From positions 1 through 14,739 of the forward strand of contig JAATGX010000205.1 in the NCBI GenBank assembly GCA_015688915.1: a stretch of DNA of 14,739 bases. Direction: 5' to 3'. This DNA comes from Desulfuromonadales bacterium. Its GTDB lineage: Bacteria; Desulfobacterota; Desulfuromonadia; Geobacterales; Pseudopelobacteraceae. Positions 1 through 4,830 of this stretch are shown piece after piece. Below the pieces are notes generated by a model. It made no database searches, was not told the origin of the DNA, and was given only the letters and a program-made list of their open reading frames with translations. Within the stretch, counting starts at the first letter, position 1; every line of letters starts with the position of its first letter. Both the position numbers and the translations under genes were made by a program.

Positions 1-8
1 AATTCCCT

Positions 9-275
9 TTACAATTCCAGCGTGAGCGCCGATATCTGCTGGCAGCGATGCGTGCGCAGGCTGGAGGCGGGCAGGGAAATCGTTTCATATTCATCCGTGC
101 TGTGTTGCGGGATGGCAAAGGCAAAGACAGGAGATCGCGACCCGCTGGTTTCGCCCGACTCATACATCAGTCGGACCGCTTCTTCATGCCTTTTCCTCAG
201 CGTGTCCTGTGCGATTACCAGGGCTGATTGCAGCGCCTGAAGCAGATCATCGAAACGGTGGGTGTGAGTGTCCAT
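9..275 (-). CDS. Small hypothetical protein, DUF2589-like half
   Basis: This 88-residue protein is the last gene of the leftward operon. It has an ATG at 273-275 preceded by AAAGGGG about seven bases upstream, a good ribosome binding site, and lies 21 bp after the stop of the previous gene. The N-terminal third (MDTHTHRFDDLLQALQSAL, then a charged segment) should be helical. The C-terminal part contains LPASSLRTHRCQQISALTLEL, whose pattern (hydrophobic strand, SLR/NLS, turn, alternating hydrophobics) resembles the strand PLLAIVKVPNLSITTVDVSF of the DUF2589 protein at 663-1313. It may therefore be a shortened relative of that protein, ending at a TAA where the DUF2589 fold would continue. The window stops eight bases later, so I cannot tell a natural end from a nonsense mutation. 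No enzymatic motif is visible. The relationship is inferred by eye. Confidence 0.55.
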   Translation of the reverse strand: MDTHTHRFDDLLQALQSALVIAQDTLRKRHEEAVRLMYESGETSGSRSPVFAFAIPQHSTDEYETISLPASSLRTHRCQQISALTLEL

Positions 276-296
276 GAAGAGACCCCTTTGTCTGAA

Positions 297-554
297 TCAA
301 TCAACAAGCCAGATCGGTTTTCGCGGAAAGCCGACATGGTAGACTATCCATTGGAGCACCACCTGATGCTCGCCCATCTGCAATACGGCAAAGCTTTTTT
401 CGGTTGCGATAATGCAACCCTTGGGCGAGTCGGTCAGGCACTTGTTGAGCAACGCAGTCGCCTCCTCGATCTCTTCCGGCGTACGCATCCGTCCCGGATT
501 GTCGCTTCCCACGGTGATGCGTTTTACGTATTTGACTTCCGTCAGGTCAAACAT
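297..554 (-). CDS. Conserved-looking hypothetical protein (85 aa)
   Basis: I chose the ATG at 552-554 because GAGGGG sits just upstream and a TAA in another frame ends 13 bp before it. A longer start at 590 is possible but has a poorer ribosome binding site and adds a basic segment. The 85-residue product begins MFDLTEVKYVKRITVG and has a helical middle (TPEEIEEATALLNKCL). It ends with alternating hydrophobic strands (GCIIATEKSFAVLQMGEHQ, then VVLQWIVYHVGF). There is no signal peptide or membrane segment, so it is probably cytoplasmic. The strand-rich C-terminus looks like a small alpha/beta or beta-sandwich fold. I do not recognise the family. It lies between the DUF2589 gene and the 88-codon gene, all on the minus strand with short gaps, so it is probably co-transcribed and functionally linked to them. 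Confidence 0.6.
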   Translation of the reverse strand: MFDLTEVKYVKRITVGSDNPGRMRTPEEIEEATALLNKCLTDSPKGCIIATEKSFAVLQMGEHQVVLQWIVYHVGFPRKPIWLVD

Positions 555-567
555 ATCCCCTCGGTTC

Positions 568-717
568 TTACGGCTCCGGGTGCGCCTCACGACGCCCCGG
601 GCCGCGGTATTCGAATATCAGATGATACTTCCGTTCCTCATTGTTCGTGACAAAGCTGCCTCTCAGGCCGGCAGGGCCGGCACCGGCTTCGCGGCACTGA
701 TTGCCCGGGGAGCGCAC
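568..717 (-). CDS. Possible short overlapping reading frame (49 aa)
   Basis: A third minus-strand frame is open across the end of the DUF2589 gene and runs on to a TAA at 568-570, 13 bp before the ATG of the next gene. The part beyond the DUF2589 stop reads GSFVTNNEERKYHLIFEYRG, which looks like ordinary protein with an amphipathic strand, not shadow translation. The only start I find is a GTG at 715-717 inside the DUF2589 gene, without a clear ribosome binding site. It could be a small translationally coupled protein, a gene fragment left by deletion, or a DUF2589 C-terminus reached by frameshifting. Evidence is thin. Confidence 0.25.
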   Translation of the reverse strand: MRSPGNQCREAGAGPAGLRGSFVTNNEERKYHLIFEYRGPGRREAHPEP

Positions 718-1313
718 GAGGTCTGCAAAATATCCAGCACCCTGGCGAGGCCCTCCGGCATGCCTTTATCCTCGGCATGCACCAGTACGTGATATTTGGC
801 CGAGTTGTCCGAGCTGCGCGTATTTTCCTTGTGGCTCGCCACTGAGCCGTGGATCTTTGCCGTTGCCTTGAAGCATCCCCACCCGACGGACATCTCGGCA
901 TCCAGCGAAGCTTCGGTATCCGTTGACTCTTTCGAGGCGAAAGAGGATTTGACCTCCATGTCGAAAGAGACATCAACCGTTGTGATACTCAAGTTGGGAA
1001 CCTTGACAATGGCGAGTAGCGGTACGCAGACCTCCACCTCTTCTTCCATGGTTGAACCTGGTTCTCCAGGCTTGACTGTGGGGTTGTCCACCGGTCTCTT
1101 GAATCTGAACAGGGCCGTTCTTGTCCCGCCGCTGTAGGGATCTTTGGAATCCTTATCCGGGGGCGGAAGAAATCCGATCACCTTGATGAAATCCGCTGTT
1201 GCCTGCGCCAGTTTTACCTGGGCCTCGCAGGCCGCATTGAGCGGGCCGCCGATGAGTTCTCCCATGGGCAATCCCTTGAACTGGTCCGATATGTTTACAA
1301 GTTCTCCTGCCAT
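663..1313 (-). CDS. DUF2589 domain-containing protein
   Basis: This 216-residue protein has a very good ribosome binding site (AAAGGAGG, eight bases before the ATG at 1311-1313). The family signature is easy to see. Residues 17-43 form an amphipathic helix (GELIGGPLNAACEAQVKLAQ). A strand-rich core follows, with VPLLAIVKVPNLSITTVDVSFDME at about 97-120 (shown in parts: VPLLAIVKVP, NLSITTVDVSFDME). A Ser/Thr/Glu-rich linker spans 121-172. The family-type tail is AEDKGMPEGLARVLDIL at 180-196, followed by a short Ala/Pro end. DUF2589 (Pfam) has no established function; members are cytoplasmic-looking bacterial proteins without catalytic motifs. Here it follows a sigma-factor/TPR gene and precedes two small unknown genes, so it may be one structural component of that operon's product. 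The family call is firm; the role is unknown. Confidence 0.85.
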   Translation of the reverse strand: MAGELVNISDQFKGLPMGELIGGPLNAACEAQVKLAQATADFIKVIGFLPPPDKDSKDPYSGGTRTALFRFKRPVDNPTVKPGEPGSTMEEEVEVCVPLLAIVKVPNLSITTVDVSFDMEVKSSFASKESTDTEASLDAEMSVGWGCFKATAKIHGSVASHKENTRSSDNSAKYHVLVHAEDKGMPEGLARVLDILQTSCAPRAISAAKPVPALPA

Positions 1314-1340
1314 GTGTACGTCCTCCTTTCAGGTATCTTT

Positions 1341-1439
1341 TTATGAAACCGGCCGTTCACCGGAATCATTTCCTTCACCTTGTTGCATCGGCACATGCGC
1401 CTGATTGGCTGTAATCGCCATTGCCATGCCCCTTCTCAT
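1341..1439 (-). CDS. Candidate small peptide gene (32 aa)
   Basis: A 32-codon frame fills the gap between the sigma/TPR gene and the DUF2589 gene. Its ATG (1437-1439) lies 25 bp after the sigma stop and is preceded by AAGGAAGGGGGGTG, a strong ribosome binding site. Its TAA (1341-1343) lies just before the DUF2589 ribosome binding site. The product starts MRRGMAMAITANQAHVPMQQ and ends in a polar GEGNDSGERPVS-type tail; an in-frame ATG four codons in gives a 28-residue alternative. It has no membrane segment. The regular spacing and the ribosome binding site favour a real gene, but nothing in the sequence tells its function and such a short frame could be chance. Confidence 0.4.
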   Translation of the reverse strand: MRRGMAMAITANQAHVPMQQGEGNDSGERPVS

Positions 1440-1464
1440 CACCCCCCTTCCTTTTTGAGCGCCG

Positions 1465-2955
1465 TCAGTTGTACCCGTGTGGATCACACTTCCGGGTTCC
1501 GTGGCTTTCCGGCTCTCTGATCATCCGGGCCAGCAGTTGCAGCCGCTCGGAAATACGCTGATATCTTTTGTGATGTGCCGTCGGCGAGATGCAACCCGGT
1601 TCGGACAGACCCGACTTTCGCCTCAGGGCAAAAAGATCATACGGATTGGTCATCAGTATGCGGTCTGCATATTCCCCAGCCTGTACCGGATGATTCAGCA
1701 TGATCGAAACCTCGCAACAGTGGGCCAGGGAAACGATATCCTGCGGCCTTCCGCTGAGAAGATTCTGGAAGTATCGTAGTGCAGCGCCATATTCTCCGGA
1801 TTTGAACAGGCAAATACCTTTTGCATGGTTGAATGTCGCATTTAACGGCTCCAGTTTGATCGCCTTCTCGAATAGAGCGATTGCATCCATCGTTCGGGAC
1901 CGGCACATGGCCGCCATCCCGGACAGGAAATATTTCGATGAATCCCGATAAACCAGTGAACCGGTTTCCTGAAAAAAACTTTCCGCCTCATCCCTCTTGC
2001 CTGACTCCATGAGCATGTTTCCGAGAAGCAACCGGGCGAAAAAAGAACGGGGGCGCTTTTTCACTATCTGGCGAAACTCCTTTTCCGCCTGATCCCAAAT
2101 GCCAATGGCATAGAGCATTTGAGCCAACTCCAGATGTTTTTTCCATCCCCGGGGATGGCGCGAGATGTAGTGCAGCAACGATGCGAAACCTTTTCCGTTC
2201 CAGCCCGGCTTGAACGGCAGAACGACCAGCACCTCCCGATCACTCCCGTTACCATGCAGGATGTTGACAACCCATGCGGTTTTGCAGCAAAGTTCGACTT
2301 CCGTTTCCCTGGAATCGAGAATGGAAGTGGCATTCTGTCTGATCTTTACGATTGCCGAAGAGTCCAGCATGGTTTTGACCGCCTCGGATGAAGAAAATAT
2401 GATGTTGATTTTTTCTCCATAGTGGAGTTTCAACGATGTGCGGACCTTCTGGATTCGCTTCCGCGCATTCACTTCCGTTATATGAAGGCGTCCGGCGATG
2501 TTCCGGTACGGCTCGGAAAATAAAAACCGGAGAAGGGCCGGCTCACGCAAACGGCTGGGGAAATTCCAGATATATTCGAATATGTCAGCAATGATCGCCT
2601 CTTGAGAGAGGTATTGTTCGGTCGATTCCAACAGAACAGAGCCGTTGAAGTTTTCACTCCGGACCAGTGATTCCGGGATCTCGTCGTAACGTATCAAACG
2701 TTTGTTTTTTCTCAGTAGATCCAGACAGACATTTTCCGTCAGTCGCAGGGCCCACCCTTGAAAATTGTATATGCTGTCCCGGTAAGGAACTATTTTCTCC
2801 TTTGCCTTGAGCATGGCGATGCTGAGAGCATCTTCCGCTTCACAGACATTACCGTTCATGAGTTTGAGGCATTTGCTGAAGAGTAACTTCTGGCTGTTTT
2901 TCCATAAGTCCCAGAAATCAGCATCTGCCTGATGGACGCCCGATGGCATGACCAT
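1465..2955 (-). CDS. ECF-like RNA polymerase sigma factor fused to a TPR domain
   Basis: The 496-residue protein has its ATG at 2953-2955, with AGGA five bases upstream. Residues 20-90 match sigma-70 region 2: a long helix with EAEDALSIAMLKAKEKI, then FQGWALRLTENVCLDLLRKN, the core-binding and -10 recognition helix. Residues about 131-178 match region 4: SRLREPALLRFLFSEPYRNI, then GRLHITEVNARKRIQKVRTSL, the -35 helix-turn-helix with the usual 'by the next helix, R-K-R' pattern. Regions 1 and 3 are absent, as in ECF sigma factors. A linker (190-265) follows. TPR-type helical pairs cover about 270-440, for example DQAEKEFRQIVKKRPRSFFA and DAIALFEKAIKLEPLNATF. No anti-sigma gene or membrane segment is nearby, so the TPR part may be the sensing or inhibiting module; this is inference. 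It heads the operon with DUF2589 and probably controls it, and perhaps itself. Codon use is less GC-biased than in the iron genes. ECF42 also carries TPRs, but its usual partner genes are not here. Confidence 0.85.
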   Translation of the reverse strand: MVMPSGVHQADADFWDLWKNSQKLLFSKCLKLMNGNVCEAEDALSIAMLKAKEKIVPYRDSIYNFQGWALRLTENVCLDLLRKNKRLIRYDEIPESLVRSENFNGSVLLESTEQYLSQEAIIADIFEYIWNFPSRLREPALLRFLFSEPYRNIAGRLHITEVNARKRIQKVRTSLKLHYGEKINIIFSSSEAVKTMLDSSAIVKIRQNATSILDSRETEVELCCKTAWVVNILHGNGSDREVLVVLPFKPGWNGKGFASLLHYISRHPRGWKKHLELAQMLYAIGIWDQAEKEFRQIVKKRPRSFFARLLLGNMLMESGKRDEAESFFQETGSLVYRDSSKYFLSGMAAMCRSRTMDAIALFEKAIKLEPLNATFNHAKGICLFKSGEYGAALRYFQNLLSGRPQDIVSLAHCCEVSIMLNHPVQAGEYADRILMTNPYDLFALRRKSGLSEPGCISPTAHHKRYQRISERLQLLARMIREPESHGTRKCDPHGYN

Positions 2956-3344
2956 AGCTATTCCTGTGATAGTTTTTTGAATGTTTGCGTGACTAACGAA
3001 AGGCGGGGAGAGAATGTGAATTTTTAAGTTTTTTCAATTTGAAAATACTTTTGATTGGGCGGACTTCAGGAGGGCGTGAGAGGTGATTCTGTGGGGGAGC
3101 TGGATCACCAGAGGCAGGTGTGTGGGATCATTGGGGAGGGGTGTTCCGGGGAAGTACGATTAATAGTGGTCATCAGCACAATCCATACCAAGCGTATCTA
3201 CTGAATAGCACATGCATTTTAACTAGATGATTTTTCATATCAAATTACATCTCACTGCGTATACTGGAAAAGGGATTTATACCTTGAACAGGATGTGGTG
3301 TGGCGATGGAGATCAATACGGGTACTGCCGAGGGGAATTTGAAA
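2956..3344. other. Non-coding spacer upstream of the sigma/TPR gene
   Basis: There is no credible coding frame on either strand here. The part next to the sigma gene (about 2990-3055) is very AT-rich, with runs of T and A, and could hold the minus-strand promoter; I could not pick a convincing -35/-10 pair. The rest has a purine-rich stretch (about 3060-3150) and an AT-rich stretch (3160-3300) that leads into the palindrome array. The word GCGTAT..ACTG occurs twice (near 3193 and 3256), which may be chance. Confidence 0.5.
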
Positions 3345-3498
3345 TGTAAAGAAACTTTACGTTTTGGCGTTACTAGAGAATAAATTGAAATATAACAGAG
3401 GGTTATATAGACGTAAAATAACTTTACGTATCCAACAAAAATGGCTATTTATAGTAACAATTTCATAAAGTTCCACAAACGTAAAATGTCTTTACGTT
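3345..3498. promoter_or_regulatory. Array of three 19-bp palindromes, possible operators
   Basis: Three near-identical dyads lie in an AT-rich stretch: GTAAAGAAACTTTAC (centre 3353), ACGTAAAATAACTTTACGT (centre 3420) and ACGTAAAATGTCTTTACGT (centre 3488). The consensus is CGTAAA-N5-7-TTTACG. The centres are 67 and 68 bp apart, while the DNA between them differs. The last two have perfect 7-bp arms around a 5-bp spacer. The size and symmetry fit a dimeric helix-turn-helix regulator binding at spaced sites. The spacing is too irregular in phase (about 6.4 turns) to place all sites on one face. They lie about 220-370 bp upstream of fur and 390-540 bp upstream of the sigma/TPR gene, so the regulated gene is not obvious. 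I do not recognise the motif as that of Fur, LexA, Rex or BirA. Confidence 0.6.
3390..3408. promoter_or_regulatory. Fourth palindrome of the same geometry
   Basis: ATATAACAGAGGGTTATAT has perfect 7-bp arms around a 5-bp spacer, the same geometry as the ACGTAAA dyads but a different sequence. Its centre (3399) is 21 bp, two helical turns, from the centre of the middle dyad (3420). It would therefore present to the same face of the DNA. It could be a second regulator's site or part of a compound operator. Confidence 0.4.
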
Positions 3499-3655
3499 GC
3501 CCGGGATCCAGAATAAACCAGCGGGGTCAAGCTTGAAGGACAGACGTTTGGTGAAAATATTCCATAAGGCTGCTGCCCGGTCCGCGAAATGTTGTGCGTT
3601 GTATGGAAGTACATTGCATGGTGACATTTGCTAAGGAGTACATCGAAATAACCTG

Positions 3656-3684
3656 TTGACAAAAAATCTTCACCCTCATACATT
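3656..3684 (+). promoter_or_regulatory. Sigma-70 promoter of fur
   Basis: TTGACA (3656-3661) and TACATT (3679-3684) are separated by exactly 17 bp. Transcription would start near 3691, giving a leader of about 23 nt that contains the GGAGG ribosome binding site of fur. The -35 is consensus and the -10 has four of six consensus bases. Confidence 0.75.
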
Positions 3685-3700
3685 GATTTTCATGTTCAAT
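3682..3700. promoter_or_regulatory. Candidate Fur box over the fur promoter
   Basis: ATTGATTTTCATGTTCAAT is an AT-rich 19-bp imperfect dyad (ATTGA...TCAAT) that overlaps the -10 and start site of the fur promoter, where a repressor would act. Its reverse complement contains CATGAAAATCAAT. That differs at one base from CATGAAAATGAAT at 4168-4180 before the feo genes. Sharing between the two iron loci and the location suggest autoregulation by Fur, but the match to the classical 19-bp Fur box is only partial. Confidence 0.45.
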
Positions 3701-3713
3701 ACGGAGGTCGAGA

Positions 3714-4151
3714 ATGATCCTCGAAAAAAAGAAGACGTTCAACGAGTTTGCCTTGGCCAAGGGTCTGCGTTCCACCCGCCAGCGGGACATCATCCTGGAT
3801 ATCTTCCTCTCCACCCACCAACATGTCAGTGTCGAAGAGCTTTACCTGAAGGTCAAGTCCAGCCATCCCGGCATCGGTTATGCCACGGTCTACCGCACCC
3901 TCAAGCTGTTCGCCGAGGCCGGCCTGGCCCGCGAGATCCTGTTGCACGACGGGCAGACCCGCTACGAGCATGTCATGGCCGGTGAGCATCATGACCACTT
4001 GGTCTGTACCAACTGCAACTCCATCATCGAGTTTGAGGATGCGACCATCGAGAAACTGCAAGATGAGATCGCCGCGCGGCACGGTTTTCTGATCAACCGC
4101 CATAAGCTCGAATTGTATGGCTTATGCGCCCGCTGCCGGAACACGGGCTAA
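3714..4151 (+). CDS. fur: Ferric uptake regulator Fur
   Basis: This 145-residue protein is of usual Fur length, with GGAGG six bases before the ATG. The N-terminal winged helix covers residues 10-85: LRSTRQRDIILDIFL is the second helix and GYATVYRTLKLFAEAGL (55-71) contains the DNA-recognition helix. The C-terminal dimerisation domain carries the metal ligands HHDH (92-95) and two CxxC pairs, C98/C101 and C138/C141, which fit a structural zinc site. H35/H37, E86 and H87 could complete the regulatory site. Fur-Fe(II) represses iron-uptake genes. The gene lies directly before the feo genes on the same strand, which makes Fe(II)-responsive Fur more likely than Zur or PerR. It probably regulates itself and feo through the candidate boxes at 3682 and 4168. 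Confidence 0.92.
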   Translation: MILEKKKTFNEFALAKGLRSTRQRDIILDIFLSTHQHVSVEELYLKVKSSHPGIGYATVYRTLKLFAEAGLAREILLHDGQTRYEHVMAGEHHDHLVCTNCNSIIEFEDATIEKLQDEIAARHGFLINRHKLELYGLCARCRNTG

Positions 4152-4159
4152 TTTTTTTT
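4128..4159 (+). terminator. Possible intrinsic terminator at the end of fur
   Basis: A short hairpin, GCCCG (4128-4132) with CGGGC (4144-4148), overlaps the last codons of fur and is followed by eight T residues (4152-4159). The stem is only 5 bp with an 11-nt loop, so termination may be partial and some fur transcripts may read into feo. Confidence 0.4.
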
Positions 4160-4167
4160 GCCTATAT

Positions 4168-4180
4168 CATGAAAATGAAT
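4168..4180. promoter_or_regulatory. Candidate Fur box upstream of feo
   Basis: CATGAAAATGAAT, in the context TATATCATGAAAATGAATGT, matches the candidate site in front of fur at 12 of 13 bases. A further CATGAAA follows at 4189-4195. It lies in the 50-bp AT-rich gap after fur, where the feo promoter should be, although I cannot choose a clear -35/-10 pair. The Fur assignment rests on the match between the two loci and on gene context. Confidence 0.4.
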
Positions 4181-4206
4181 GTCAAGAACATGAAAGAGAT
4201 GTAATC

Positions 4207-4296
4207 ATGGCGAAATGTTGCGGCGCCGCTTCGGGACGACCGGCATCAGGCGATGCGAAACGGGTCGCCCTAGTGGACGACCGGAGGACGGCGTGA
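4207..4296 (+). CDS. Short ORF resembling a FeoB N-terminus (29 aa)
   Basis: This ORF runs from an ATG at 4207 to a TGA at 4294-4296. The product starts MAKCCGAASG and ends AKRVALVDDRRTA. Many FeoB proteins begin with a short Cys-containing leader followed by a strand K-x-V-A-L-V-G-N-P-N; here the strand KRVALV is kept but the P-loop is replaced by DDRRTA and a stop. It could be a relic of an older feoB copy, a real small Cys-containing peptide of the operon, or chance. The ribosome binding site is weak (AAAGAG about ten bases upstream). No translation product is assured. Confidence 0.35.
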   Translation: MAKCCGAASGRPASGDAKRVALVDDRRTA

Positions 4297-4342
4297 GCGG
4301 CTCATACTGCATGCTGCTGAAATTTTGAGAAAAGGAGAAATC

Positions 4343-4603
4343 ATGATCCCCCTGGAACTGCTCACCCCCGGCGAACGAGGTGAAATCATTGAAATCAGGC
4401 ACTGCGGCGGCGGCCACGACCGTGATCACCACCGGAAGAAGGGGGAGGCGACCCGGGCCGAGGAGATGGGGCTGCGGGTGGGCAAACAGGTGGAGGTCCT
4501 CAAGAACGACGGCAACCTGCTGCTCCTTCTGATCGACGAGGCACGCATCGCCATCGACCGCAAGATCGCCAGGACCATCAGAGTGAAAGGGGCTGCGGCA
4601 TGA
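4343..4603 (+). CDS. feoA: FeoA domain protein with His-rich loop
   Basis: I chose the ATG at 4343 because AAGGAG lies seven bases upstream; a start at 4325 would place the ribosome binding site inside the gene. The 86-residue product has the FeoA SH3-like pattern: LLTPGERGEIIEI, EEMGLRVGKQVEVLKNDGN, then LLLLIDEARIAIDRKIARTI. FeoA is a small cytoplasmic accessory protein thought to act with FeoB in Fe(II) uptake. Between the first and second strands it carries HCGGGHDRDHHRKKGE (from residue 20), an unusual His/Asp/Cys loop that could bind metal. The start of the next gene overlaps its stop (ATGA), so translation is probably coupled. It is the first well-supported gene of the feo operon. Confidence 0.85.
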   Translation: MIPLELLTPGERGEIIEIRHCGGGHDRDHHRKKGEATRAEEMGLRVGKQVEVLKNDGNLLLLLIDEARIAIDRKIARTIRVKGAAA

Positions 4604-4830
4604 ATCTGAGCAATCTGAAGCCGGGAGAGCAGGGACGCATTATCCGGCTGGACAGCACCATCGGCCCCATCAGGCGGCGTCTCATGGACATGGGAGTACT
4701 GCCGGGCGAAACCATAAAAGTGGAGAAAATCGCCCCCATGGGGGACCCCATCGAAGTGACGGTCAAGGGATACAACCTCTCCCTGCGCAAGGGAGAGGCC
4801 CGGGGCATCGAGATCGAGGTGCAGCCATGA
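4600..4830 (+). CDS. feoA: FeoA domain protein, second copy
   Basis: This 76-residue protein is a textbook single FeoA domain: LKPGEQGRIIRL, RRRLMDMGVLPGETIKVEKI, then DPIEVTVKGYNLSLRKGEA. It has the usual family length and the conserved RR-L-DMG-PG core that the first copy partly lacks. It overlaps feoA1 by ATGA at its start and feoB by ATGA at its end, so the three genes are translationally coupled. Of the two FeoA proteins this one is closer to the typical form and is the likelier direct FeoB partner. The other may be a specialised regulator or metal-binding version. Confidence 0.9.
   Translation: MNLSNLKPGEQGRIIRLDSTIGPIRRRLMDMGVLPGETIKVEKIAPMGDPIEVTVKGYNLSLRKGEARGIEIEVQP

Noticed and set aside
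1..2955. R-body (Reb) type locus
   Set aside because: A sigma factor with small proteins raised the idea, but none of the small products resembles RebB-type proteins in length or sequence.
3345..3498. CRISPR array
   Set aside because: There are only three short palindromic units with one degenerate, spacers of about 48 bp, and no cas genes; operator sites fit better.
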